Shown here piece by piece: positions 34,775 through 42,300 of a stretch of 64,000 nt of DNA. The stretch is from CAVXZE01 sp964615365 (GTDB lineage Bacteria > Myxococcota_A > UBA9160 > UBA6930): NCBI GenBank assembly GCA_964615365.1, contig CAZTOU010000019.1, forward strand, positions 26,426-90,425, in the 5' to 3' direction. Position numbers and translations under genes: made by a program. How positions within the stretch are numbered: position 1 is the stretch's first letter; each line of letters opens with the position of its first letter. The notes under the pieces were generated by a model. The model made no database searches, was not told the DNA's origin, and worked only from the letters and a program-made list of their open reading frames with translations.

Positions 34775-35527
34775 ATGGAAGCAGGCGAGAAGGCTCCCGG
34801 ATTCACCCTGAAGGATCAATTCCAGCGTGAGATCTCTCTCGCGCAGTTCAACGGGCGGCGTCACGTGCTGCTTCTATTCTATCCCCTCGACTACACACCC
34901 ACCTGAAGCGTGGAGGTTCCGGAGGTGCAGGCGCTCCTGCCTCGCCTCCGGGCTGCACACACCCAGGTTCTGGGTGTCAGCGTCGACAGCATGTACTGCC
35001 ACGCAAACTGGGCCAAGGATCTCGGTGGCATCTCCTTCCCGCTCCTGGCGGATTTTCACCCCAAGGGCGAGGTGGCGGCCAGCTACGGTCTGTATCTGGA
35101 CGGGGCCGGGATCACCGATCGCGCCACCGTGCTGATCGATGCGGCAGGCGTGGTTCGCCACGTCTCCTCCGTGGGCCCTGGTGGCCAGCGGGATATCGGA
35201 GAGCTCGCGGCCGAGTGCGAGCGGCTGGACGCGAGCTACTCCGGGCCGGTCGAGGACTTCGCCGATCCGCCGGGGCTCTCCGGGGAAGGACTCCTCTACG
35301 TGAAGAGCAGCTGCGGCTTCTCTCGGGCGGCGTTGCTCGCCCGCGACAACCTTCACCTCGGGGAGCGCGTGGCGGTGAGCAACGTCAGCGAAGACACCGC
35401 CGCCCGTGAGGCGTTGGTGCGGGTGAGCGGGAGCGAGCAGGCGCCGTGCCTGGTGATCGGCGAGGAGAAGATCCAGGAGTCCGCCGACATCGTCGCACGC
35501 CTGCTGGAGGCGACCGCGCCGGTCTAG
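34775..35527 (+). CDS. selenocysteine-containing peroxiredoxin fused to glutaredoxin
   Basis: ATG at 34775 has AGGAGGAG with 6-base spacing. Reading TGA (34904-34906) as selenocysteine gives one 250-residue protein; a standard gene call would break it there. The first part is an AhpC/BCP-type peroxiredoxin: GEKAPGFTLKDQFQREISL, then LLLFYPLDYTPT-U44-SVEVPEVQ, where U44 is exactly the peroxidatic cysteine of the P-x3-T-x2-C motif. Homology continues without shift past the stop (VLGVSVDSMYCHANWAKD, ISFPLLADFHPKGEVAASYG). Residues about 170-250 are a glutaredoxin domain with LYVKSSCGFSRAALLA (Cys180, CGFS) and QAPCLVIGEEKIQES. It should reduce peroxides with electrons from its own glutaredoxin. 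The SECIS hairpin is annotated separately. selA, selB and selC are not in the window. Confidence 0.85.
34919..34951 (+). promoter_or_regulatory. bacterial SECIS-like hairpin
   Basis: Starting 13 bases after the TGA, CCGGAGG (34919-34925) pairs perfectly with CCTCCGG (34945-34951), and inside it GCAGG pairs with CCTGC around a CGCT loop. The apical loop begins 26 bases after the TGA and has G at its second position, within the published limits for bacterial SECIS elements. It would recruit SelB with Sec-tRNA. The stem lies within coding sequence, as is usual in bacteria. Confidence 0.7.
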
Positions 35528-35643
35528 CTGCGAATCCCAGGAACGGTCTTCAGCCTGGCTGAGGGGGACTATCCCAGGGGGCGGGAGCCCGTGTTCGGGT
35601 CATCTTCTCGGGGGCGCCCCCTGGTGGGAAAGCCGTGGCAAAT

Positions 35644-35678
35644 GCGGTATATCGCCCCATAATGCAGTAATATGCCGC
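35644..35678. promoter_or_regulatory. inverted repeat around a -10-like box upstream of the NtrC-type gene
   Basis: GCGGTATAT (35644-35652) and ATATGCCGC (35670-35678) form an inverted repeat with one mismatch and a 17-base spacer that contains CATAAT (35658-35663), close to a sigma-70 -10. The arrangement looks like an operator over a promoter for the regulator gene 73 bases downstream. I saw no good -24/-12 sigma-54 site in the 223-base gap. Confidence 0.4.
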
Positions 35679-35750
35679 AGTTTCCGGGGCCAGGTGATCC
35701 TACCGAGACGCTTCGGCCTGTGACGGGAGCCGCCCGGATGGCAGGATGCG

Positions 35751-37121
35751 ATGGAAGAGGCTCGCACTTTACTCGTCGTAGATGACGACCTCGCAATGCG
35801 GGAGATGCTCGTCTCGCTCTTCGAAGAGCGCGGCTTCTCGGTCGACCAGGCGGCTTCCGCCGACGAGGCGCTGGAACGCCTCGGCGACGTCGAATACGAC
35901 GTCGTCCTGAGCGACATCAAGATGCCGGGTCGGTCGGGGATCGAGATGGTCGGGGAGATCCGGGAGATGCGCCCGGCGACGCCGGTCGTGCTGATGACGG
36001 CCTTTGGGAGCATCGATTCGGTCATCGAGTCGATGCGCGCCGGCGCATTCGACTACATCACCAAGCCCTTCGAGGCGGAATCGGTGATGCTCACCATCGA
36101 CCGCGCGATCGAGCGGCGCGCCCTGGAGGAGGAGAATCGACGCCTCCGGCGCGCGGTGGACCAGACCAGCGCTTTCGGCGACCTGATCGGCTCGAGTCCG
36201 GCGATGCGCGAGATCTTCGCCCTGATCAAGAAGGTCGCCCACGGTCGCGCCAGCATTCTCATCACCGGGGAGAGCGGAACCGGCAAGGAGGTGGTCGCGC
36301 GAACCATTCACTACCACGGATCGCGCGCCTCCAATCCGTTCATCCCGATCAACTGCACGGCGATTCCCGAGGGCCTGCTGGAGAGCGAGCTATTTGGCCA
36401 CGTCCGCGGGGCCTTCACCGGCGCTCACACCTCCAAGCAGGGGCTCTTCGAGAATGCCAAGGGAGGGACGCTGTTCCTCGACGAGATCGGCGACATGGGT
36501 CTCGGTCTCCAGAGCAAGCTGCTCCGCGTACTCCAGGATCGGGAGATCCGCCCGGTCGGATCGACCCAGTCGACCAAGATCGACGTGCGAATCGTCGCCG
36601 CCACCAACAAGAATCTGCAGAAGGAGATGGAGGAGGAGCGGTTCCGCGAGGATCTCTACTATCGCCTCAACGTGATCCCGATTCACATTCCACCGCTCCG
36701 CGAGCGCCCCGAGGATCTGCCTCCTCTGGTCGATGCGTTCGTGAAGAAGCACTCGGACGGTGCGCGTCGACACCTCACCCAGGCGGCGATCCAGCGGCTC
36801 ATGGAGTACCCCTGGAAGGGGAACGCCCGGGAGCTCGAGAACGTGATCGAGCGAGCCCTCGCCCTGTCCAGCAGCGAGCAGATCGACGTGGCCGATCTTC
36901 CCATGACCGACTCCGATGACACCATCGGAAGGGACGCCGCCGACGGGTTCCCGCGCGGCATCGCCCAGCGCCGCCTGAGCCTGCGCGAGGTAGAGGACCT
37001 CTACATCGAGGAGGTCATGCGGCTCACCGGCGGCAACAAGGTCCAGGCCGCCAAGATCCTGGGGATCGATCGCAAGACGCTCTACCGCCGCGCTGACAAG
37101 AGCGTTCGCAGGGAAGCGTAG
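35751..37121 (+). CDS. NtrC-family sigma-54-dependent response regulator
   Basis: A 456-residue protein with the three NtrC domains. Receiver (1-120): LLVVDDDLAMRE, phospho-Asp in VVLSDIKMPGRSG, and the TK pair FDYITKPFE. AAA+ domain (about 140-375): Walker A GESGTGKE, the sigma-54-contacting GAFTGA loop, Walker B GGTLFLDEIGDM, and the arginine-finger region FREDLYYRLNVIPI. C-terminal Fis-type helix-turn-helix: GGNKVQAAKILGIDRKTLYRR. All key residues are intact. No sensor kinase is adjacent, so the partner is elsewhere. It heads a run of stress-type genes: a universal stress protein follows in 11 bases, making that group a likely target or operon. Confidence 0.95.
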   Translation: MEEARTLLVVDDDLAMREMLVSLFEERGFSVDQAASADEALERLGDVEYDVVLSDIKMPGRSGIEMVGEIREMRPATPVVLMTAFGSIDSVIESMRAGAFDYITKPFEAESVMLTIDRAIERRALEEENRRLRRAVDQTSAFGDLIGSSPAMREIFALIKKVAHGRASILITGESGTGKEVVARTIHYHGSRASNPFIPINCTAIPEGLLESELFGHVRGAFTGAHTSKQGLFENAKGGTLFLDEIGDMGLGLQSKLLRVLQDREIRPVGSTQSTKIDVRIVAATNKNLQKEMEEERFREDLYYRLNVIPIHIPPLRERPEDLPPLVDAFVKKHSDGARRHLTQAAIQRLMEYPWKGNARELENVIERALALSSSEQIDVADLPMTDSDDTIGRDAADGFPRGIAQRRLSLREVEDLYIEEVMRLTGGNKVQAAKILGIDRKTLYRRADKSVRREA

Positions 37122-37132
37122 GAGGGAGGACG

Positions 37133-37579
37133 ATGACACCGGTGCGCGTGATCCTGGTTCCGGTGGATTTCTCTCCGCACTCGGATGCTGCGCTGGATCA
37201 GGCGTTGGACCTCGCCAAGGCGCTGGGTGCGAGGATCCATCTGCTTCACTCCTATGCGGTTCCGGTTCGGGGCGTGATGCCCTACGACTTCGCCATTCCC
37301 GACGGCGTGTGGGATGGAATCCACCGCGCGGCCGAGAGCAAGCTGGACGAAATCCGACAGAAGGTCACGTCGGAGGGGGTGGAGGCGAGCACCGAGGTGA
37401 GCGCCGCGCTGCCCAGCGAGGCGATTCTGGCCGCCGCGGGAGAGCTCGGTGCCGACCTGATCGTGATGGGGACACGCGGGCACACGGGTCTCAAGCACGT
37501 CCTGCTGGGGAGCGTCGCGGAACGGACCATTCGACTGGCTCCCTGCTCGGTCTTGACGGTGAAGGAAGCAACGGAGTAG
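37133..37579 (+). CDS. universal stress protein (UspA family)
   Basis: A 148-residue single-domain Usp. VILVPVDFSPHSDAALDQAL marks the N-terminal strand-loop, and the ATP-binding motif G-x2-G-x9-G-S is present as GTRGHTGLKHVLLGSVAERTIR. The ATP site suggests the nucleotide-binding subtype. Such proteins aid survival under starvation or oxidative and metabolic stress. It starts 11 bases after the NtrC-type regulator and is probably co-transcribed with it. A paralogue follows 165 bases downstream with the same motif. Confidence 0.9.
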   Translation: MTPVRVILVPVDFSPHSDAALDQALDLAKALGARIHLLHSYAVPVRGVMPYDFAIPDGVWDGIHRAAESKLDEIRQKVTSEGVEASTEVSAALPSEAILAAAGELGADLIVMGTRGHTGLKHVLLGSVAERTIRLAPCSVLTVKEATE

Positions 37580-37744
37580 CCCTGCTCGAGGCAGTAGGAG
37601 GCATCTTGCCGCCTTTGATCTCTCGGACTCTTCGAACGTCGCACTGGGGACGACGGTCGGTTGCGCGAGGTCACCCTCTCGGGGGAGAACTCAGCGAGAC
37701 GCACCGTCTGTAGTCGTCTCCATGAAGGAGGTGGCATTCCAGCG

Positions 37745-38191
37745 ATGAAGACCATCGACAAGATGCTCGTGGCAGTCGATCTCTCGGAGCATGCCGGCTC
37801 GGTACTCGACGTGGCCGTCGAGTTCGCCAAGCAGTTTCGCGCCGAGCTCCACATCGTTCACGCCTTCGACGTGCGGATCCCCCTGGTGACTCCGTACGAG
37901 GTCGCCATCCCCACGGCGTTCATCGAGGAGGCGCGGGAGGTTGCGGCGTCCAAGCTCGATACCCTGACCCGAGAGGTCGCCGCCGAGGGCGTCAAGGTCA
38001 CTTCCCACCTGAGCGAGGTTCCAGCGGCCTCCGCCATCGTCGACCTGGCCGAGGAGCTCGAGATCGATCTCGTCATCATGGGGACTCGGGGCCACACGGG
38101 TCTCAAGCACGCGTTGCTCGGCAGCGTCGCCGAGCGCACCCTGCGTCACGCGACGTGTTCCGTGCTCACCGTGAAGGCACCTTCCGAATGA
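37745..38191 (+). CDS. universal stress protein (UspA family), paralogue
   Basis: Also 148 residues and clearly a duplicate of the preceding Usp: MLVAVDLSEHAGSVLDVAVE at the start, the same GTRGHTGLKHALLGSVAERTLR nucleotide motif, and the same spacing of PYEVAIPTAFIEEAREVA to the partner's PYDFAIPDGVWDGIHRAA. AGGAGGT lies 13 bases upstream of the ATG, a longer spacing than usual. The pair may form a heterodimer. The 165 bases before it hold no ORF. Confidence 0.9.
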   Translation: MKTIDKMLVAVDLSEHAGSVLDVAVEFAKQFRAELHIVHAFDVRIPLVTPYEVAIPTAFIEEAREVAASKLDTLTREVAAEGVKVTSHLSEVPAASAIVDLAEELEIDLVIMGTRGHTGLKHALLGSVAERTLRHATCSVLTVKAPSE

Positions 38192-38213
38192 GTGGGCGGT
38201 AGGGAGAGACACC

Positions 38214-38477
38214 ATGGGTGATCTGTCAGAGAGATTGACCGAGGAGCTCGTCGCGCTGCGAGAGCTGCGCGACGAGCTCCGCGTCCAGATGGAGCTGGGA
38301 CGCGCCGAAGCCCGGGAGCGCTGGGAGAGGCTCGAGAAAGACTGGCAGCAGCTGGACGGCAAGCTCAGACTGCTGCGAAACGAATCGAGGGATGAGCTGG
38401 AGGAGATCCGCGAGGCGGCGCGACTCCTGCTGCAACGGATCCAGGAGGGCTATCACCACCTCCGCTCGCTTCTCTGA
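38214..38477 (+). CDS. small coiled-coil protein
   Basis: An 87-residue, highly charged helical protein (LTEELVALRELRDELRVQM, ARERWERLEKDWQQLDGKL) with heptad-like leucines and no cysteine. ATG follows GGGAGAG within 9 bases and 22 bases after the second Usp, so it is part of the stress operon. I do not recognise a named family. It could be a scaffold or an oligomerising accessory to the stress proteins; that is a guess from shape only. Confidence 0.7.
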   Translation: MGDLSERLTEELVALRELRDELRVQMELGRAEARERWERLEKDWQQLDGKLRLLRNESRDELEEIREAARLLLQRIQEGYHHLRSLL

Positions 38478-38534
38478 TCCTCGTCTGGAACGGCCCGGAA
38501 CTGGCCGCCCCATGAGCGCCCCGCCCGTCGGGCC

Positions 38535-39005
38535 TCAGGACTTTTCGAGCAATGCCACCAGATCGAAGGTGGAGATGACTCCACTGAGCTGTTCACCATC
38601 GACCACGAAGACCCGGTGGATCCGGTGCTTTCGCAGCGTCGCGGCGACCTCGTGCACGGGGGCCTCGGGCGAGACGGTGATCCCGCCGCGGGTCATCGCG
38701 TCCGCCACGGTTCGTTCTCCCAGCCGCGCCTGGAAGTTGTTCGATTCGTCCTGCCAGTCGGGCCCCGAGATCTCCATGAAGTCCTGGAGGTAGCTGGACT
38801 CGCTGGACGCCGCATCGTGTTCCTCTTCGACGGCGCGCAGGAGGTCTACGCTGGAGATCACCCCGAGCAGGCGGCCGGTCTCGTCCACGACCGGTGCTCC
38901 ATTGATCTCCTCGTCCACGAAGAGCCGATGGACCTCGAGCAGGGGCGTCTCGGGGTTGACGCTGATCAGGTAGGTCTGCATGACGTCTCGCGCGGTCCGG
39001 ACCAT
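38535..39005 (-). CDS. CBS-domain pair protein
   Basis: ATG at 39005 with GGAGGAG at good spacing; 156 residues. Two CBS motifs fill the protein: ARDVMQTYLISVNPETPLLEVHRLFVDEEINGAPVVD-type unit at about 4-65 and TVADAMTRGGITVSPEAPVHEVAATL at about 97-150, each ending in a GVISxxDL element (LLGVISSVDLLRAV, LSGVISTFDLVALL). CBS pairs bind adenine nucleotides and sense energy state. It converges on the coiled-coil gene with 57 bases between. The association with Usp proteins and an NtrC regulator suggests energy or stress sensing. Confidence 0.9.
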   Translation of the reverse strand: MVRTARDVMQTYLISVNPETPLLEVHRLFVDEEINGAPVVDETGRLLGVISSVDLLRAVEEEHDAASSESSYLQDFMEISGPDWQDESNNFQARLGERTVADAMTRGGITVSPEAPVHEVAATLRKHRIHRVFVVDGEQLSGVISTFDLVALLEKS

Positions 39006-39198
39006 CAGATCTCCTCCCCTCACATCGCACGGAGGCGCTGCAAGACCCATGCCCGCCGCGGGCAGACCTCGGTACGGGTCGCACCACGATCAGATGCACA
39101 GAGCGTCACCTTACTGAATTTTCAGGCGACGGGCGCGATCCTGGCTCGGGGGAGTCTTCACCCCGGTGGACGGGCGGAGGCGGACTCGGTGACCGCGA

Positions 39199-39429
39199 TC
39201 AGCCGAAGAAGACCGCGCGGGTCAACGCGACAGCACCGAGGATGAGGATCCAGGCACCGGCGCCGATGGCGACGGCGTTGAGGATTCCGCGAGCGGGCCC
39301 GAAGTGGAAGGAGAACTCGGAGTACTCGACCGACTCGATCGCCTCGGCGGCCCACGCGTCGATCATCCTCTCATCCGCGATGCGCGCGCGCGAACGCAGC
39401 GAAGCGTCGGAGCGAGGTTCGAACGTCAT
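39199..39429 (-). CDS. small membrane protein
   Basis: ATG at 39429 follows GGAGGGG by 5 bases, which supports real translation. The 76 residues have a polar N-terminus (DASLRSRARIADERMIDAWAA) and one C-terminal membrane segment (LNAVAIGAGAWILILGAVAL). No family is recognised. It lies upstream of the CBS gene on the same strand with 193 bases between. The 338 bases upstream (39430-39767) contain no credible gene, only an imperfect palindrome TTAACGGTGATTCTACCGTAA (39544-39564). Confidence 0.6.
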   Translation of the reverse strand: MTFEPRSDASLRSRARIADERMIDAWAAEAIESVEYSEFSFHFGPARGILNAVAIGAGAWILILGAVALTRAVFFG

Positions 39430-39543
39430 GGGATCCCCTCCGAATCCTTCACATCTCTCACCCGTTGCAGAGATACTGCGCGAGCGGTATCCCGAATTCT
39501 GTGACGCACGACACGCTTTTCGAAATCCGTCGAGCTCCGGACG

Positions 39544-39564
39544 TTAACGGTGATTCTACCGTAA
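39544..39564. promoter_or_regulatory. imperfect palindrome in a non-coding gap
   Basis: TTAACGGT and ACCGTAA flank GATTCT in an otherwise featureless 338-base gap, next to TTGACC on the minus strand (39565-39570). It may be part of the promoter of the small membrane protein gene 115 bases away. Support is weak. Confidence 0.3.
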
Positions 39565-39767
39565 GGTCAATGTATCGGGAGCAGTGAACCGGAGTAGTGA
39601 TTCCACCTCGCCGTTGGCGCACCGCGACTTGCTGGAGCGCCGAAAGCCGACGACTGAGGAGCTCTGTCGCACTCGACACGGCCCGCACCGTCGCTCTCTC
39701 GAACTCTGAGCCAAGACCGCACCACCGGGCCATCCCGGAAAGGCATCCGCCGACCGGGGGTGCGGAC

Positions 39768-40640
39768 CTACAGCAGAAATCCAAGCAGCACCGGCAATCC
39801 CGCAAAGGCGAGCAAGGTCGAGACCACCACGATGCTCGCAACCTCTTCGGGCGCGCGCGCGTAGCGCTGTGCGAAGAGATAGTTGAAGACGGCCGCGGGC
39901 ATCGAGCACTGGAGAACCAGCACTCCCCGCGCGACACCGTCGAGCTGCAGGAGCTCCGCGAGAATCAAACCCACCGCGAAGCCGAAGCCCAGACGGCAGC
40001 ATGAGAGCAGGACGCTTCGCCCGATCCTCCCGATGCGAAGCTCGGCGAGCGCGGCCCCCAGGGTCACCAACATCAGCGGGATGGCGAAGCCACCCAGGAT
40101 CTCCGTGGTGTTCCAGATCCACGCGGGAACCGTGGCGCCCGAGGCGAGTACCGCGACTGCGAGCGCCACCGCGTAGATCAGCGGCGTTCGGGACAGCTCG
40201 CGGAGCGACAGACGCCCGCTCCAGATCGAGATCCCCGCGGTGAACTGCAGGGTGGCCGTGACGCTGAAGTAGGCGATCCCCAGGGCGAGGCCCTCTTCGC
40301 CGAAGGCGAACAGACAGACGGGGAGACCCATGTTGCCCTGGTTGCCGAACACGAGAGGACACAAGAACGTGTGAAAGGGGAGGCGCGCCAGACGCAGGAT
40401 GACGATTCCGACCACCGCGAAGCACACGACCGAGATCAAGGCCGCCATCGCGATTTCCGCCATCGCCTCCGGCTCGACCTCCAGAGCCACCAGGCGGGAG
40501 AAGACCAGGCACGGCGCCCCGATGTCCGCGATCAGAATCGTGATCAGCTCGCGGTCGTAGCTGCGGCCCGCGCGCACCCAAGCCCATCCGAGGGCAGTGC
40601 AGAGGAAGACCGGGGCGATGATCGCGAGGAGATCTCCCAC
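39768..40640 (-). CDS. AEC (auxin efflux carrier) family transporter
   Basis: A 290-residue protein with about ten hydrophobic segments and the AEC/PIN layout of two five-helix repeats. Typical elements: FLCTALGWAWVRAG near the start, LVFGNQGNMGLPVCLFAFG (the conserved GN-x2-N-x-G-P type crossover of repeat 1), and VLQCSMPAAVFNYLFAQRY in repeat 2. Bacterial members export small organic acids such as malonate or malate. It is a single gene with 73 bases to the next minus-strand gene. Confidence 0.85.
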   Translation of the reverse strand: MGDLLAIIAPVFLCTALGWAWVRAGRSYDRELITILIADIGAPCLVFSRLVALEVEPEAMAEIAMAALISVVCFAVVGIVILRLARLPFHTFLCPLVFGNQGNMGLPVCLFAFGEEGLALGIAYFSVTATLQFTAGISIWSGRLSLRELSRTPLIYAVALAVAVLASGATVPAWIWNTTEILGGFAIPLMLVTLGAALAELRIGRIGRSVLLSCCRLGFGFAVGLILAELLQLDGVARGVLVLQCSMPAAVFNYLFAQRYARAPEEVASIVVVSTLLAFAGLPVLLGFLL

Positions 40641-40713
40641 GACCGTTCAGGCCGATCCGGCGCGCTGCGTGACGGGCCCCGCGCAGGGGTGGGAGTCGCC
40701 TCTCATGGCGGGG

Positions 40714-41073
40714 CTAGGATTTCGCAAGGCAGAGGATCGAGAGCCAGCCGGCAATGAGGCAAAGGCCGCCCACGGGTGTGACCGGGCCCAGCCAACGCTG
40801 CCCGGTGAGCACCAGCAGGTAGATCGATCCCGAGAAGAGCGCGATTCCCACGCCGAAGAGCCAGCCGGGCAGCTGGATCGATCTTCCCGTCGCGCTGGCG
40901 AAGAGGGCGAGGGCCAGCAGTGCGACGCTGTGGAGCAGCTGATACCGCACCGCCGTACTCCAGCTCTCGATCTGCTCGGTGCTGAGCCGCGCCTGGAGGG
41001 CGTGGGCGCCGAAGGCTCCGAGGATCACCCCGAGCGCTCCCAGCAGCGCCGCCGCCGCCATCCACCGATTCAA
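40714..41073 (-). CDS. DUF423 family membrane protein
   Basis: A TTG start at 41073 (GGAGGAG 8-10 bases upstream) gives 119 residues; ATG at 41061 is the alternative. Four membrane segments and the family patterns AALLGALGVILGAFGAHALQ, YQLLHSVALLALAL, FSGSIYLLVLTG and PVGGLCLIAGWL are all present, matching DUF423 (YgdD-like) proteins of about 120 residues. Function is unknown. Confidence 0.85.
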   Translation of the reverse strand: MNRWMAAAALLGALGVILGAFGAHALQARLSTEQIESWSTAVRYQLLHSVALLALALFASATGRSIQLPGWLFGVGIALFSGSIYLLVLTGQRWLGPVTPVGGLCLIAGWLSILCLAKS

Positions 41074-41128
41074 GGCGAGTGCTCCTCCTGCGGAGCTCCA
41101 AGCATATCGAGATTGGGCTAGCGGGGCC

Positions 41129-41311
41129 TCATCGGAGCTCGCTGTCCGGAGCGATGTGCGGGGCGAGCCTCGAGAACGCGGGGCGCGCGAGCTCCTGGGC
41201 GCAGCCCGCGCAGATCGAGTTGGAGTCCAGTGCGCACAGCGGCTCGTGGAGCCGGTCGCAGAGTGCGCAGCCCACCAGCAGGAGAGGTTCCTGTGCAGAG
41301 GGGTCTTCCAT
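41129..41311 (-). CDS. small zinc-ribbon protein
   Basis: ATG at 41311 gives 60 residues. The protein contains VGCALCDRL and SICAGCAQEL, two CxxC knuckles 17 residues apart that should bind one zinc, and little else. No named family is recognised; the pattern resembles the small zinc ribbons of regulatory or RNA-binding proteins. The ribosome site (CTGGGA) is poor. It lies 55 bases upstream of the DUF423 gene on the same strand. An in-frame extension upstream is low-complexity and unlikely to be coding. Confidence 0.45.
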   Translation of the reverse strand: MEDPSAQEPLLLVGCALCDRLHEPLCALDSNSICAGCAQELARPAFSRLAPHIAPDSELR

Positions 41312-41554
41312 CGGTCCCAGCTTTCGGCCATCCCCAGGCTTTTCCTGAGGATTTTCTCCCGAGACGGCTCCCGAAAACACCGGGATGCCCCCCCGGGAAG
41401 GCCTTCTCCGCCCGCATCGCCGGATTCTCCGCGTCATCATGACTGAGCCCTCAAGCTCGATCCCACTGTAAACCGATAAACGTTGTGAAAGGGCCACAGG
41501 CCGGGCGCCATGCCGGCCGAGGCCCGGGAGACAGGCTCCGCGAGACACGCGCGC

Positions 41555-41658
41555 CTGCTCCTCGACAAGAGCAAACTCCGCGAAAGCGGGGGACGCAAAG
41601 CCAGTGCCCCACCTCGGAGACGCCGAGCGGGTCGAACGGCTGCCGAAAGGAGCTCTAG
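41555..41658 (+). promoter_or_regulatory. GEMM-I cyclic di-GMP riboswitch
   Basis: The stretch AGCAAACTCCGCGAAAGCGG, followed by GGGACGCAAAGCC (41590-41602), matches the GEMM-I core: GCAAAC, a stem capped by a GAAA tetraloop, and the invariant GGGACGCAAAGCC. A second hairpin CTCGG-AGACG-CCGAG (41613-41627) and the closing GGCTGCCG complete the three-way junction. GCTCCT (41558-41563) is a perfect complement of AGGAGC (41648-41653), which holds the Shine-Dalgarno sequence of the next gene. Formation of the closed ligand-bound form would therefore hide the ribosome site, predicting translational repression by c-di-GMP. The core identification is firm; the direction of control is inferred. Confidence 0.9.
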
Positions 41659-42252
41659 ATGCGCGCGCTTCGCCTGCATACGATCGCCATCGCATCCCTC
41701 GCCCTCTGCTCGCTCTCCTGCAATCTGCTGCGGGCTCCCGTGAACGCACCGCTGGCGAAGCACCCCTCGCTCGGCGAGGAGATCCTCCGCATCGAGAGCT
41801 TCTTCTCCGAGCGGCGCAGTGGGCTGCGGCCCCCCGAGATCGAGCGGGTGGCCGAGGCGATCGTGGTCGCGTCGCGGCGCGCTGGCTTCAGACCGGGGCT
41901 GGTGCTGGCCGTGATCGAGGTCGAGAGCAGTGGGCGAAACTCCGCCGTGTCGGAAGCGGGAGCCCTGGGTCTGATGCAGCTCCGGCCGGCGACGGCGGAG
42001 GCGGTCGCCGCCAAAATCGGGGAGCGCTGGTATGGTCCCGCGACGCTCTTCGATCCCGTCGCCAACGTTCGCCTGGGCGTGGGCTACCTGGAGGAGATGG
42101 TGCAGCGCTTCGGAAGCCTTCCGACCGCGCTGGCCGCCTACAACCGGGGCCCCACGCGCATCACCGAGCGCCTGCAGCGCGGTGAGACCATCCCCGTCGT
42201 CTACGCACATCGCGTGATGACCGGCTACCGCAAGTCGTACGCCAGGACTTGA
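41659..42252 (+). CDS. SLT-domain lytic transglycosylase lipoprotein
   Basis: ATG at 41659 has AGGAG with 6-base spacing inside the riboswitch. The 197-residue protein begins with a lipoprotein signal (IASLALCSLSC). The SLT fold follows: VIEVESSGRNSAVS with the catalytic Glu, GALGLMQLRPATA, LFDPVANVRLGVGYLEEM, and ALAAYNRGP. It should cleave the glycan strands of peptidoglycan, releasing anhydro-muropeptides, while tethered to a membrane. Lytic transglycosylases make room for flagella, pili and secretion machines, which fits c-di-GMP control at a motility/sessility switch. Confidence 0.9.
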   Translation: MRALRLHTIAIASLALCSLSCNLLRAPVNAPLAKHPSLGEEILRIESFFSERRSGLRPPEIERVAEAIVVASRRAGFRPGLVLAVIEVESSGRNSAVSEAGALGLMQLRPATAEAVAAKIGERWYGPATLFDPVANVRLGVGYLEEMVQRFGSLPTALAAYNRGPTRITERLQRGETIPVVYAHRVMTGYRKSYART

Positions 42253-42300
42253 GCGCGGTTCCCCGATTGGCATACTCGTCGATCCTGCTGGGAGGATCGC

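Noticed and set aside
34910..35527. Separate gene beginning at GTG 34910 (no selenocysteine)
   Set aside because: It would lack the peroxidatic residue and the first two strands; the upstream frame has a good start and continuous homology, so selenocysteine read-through is better.
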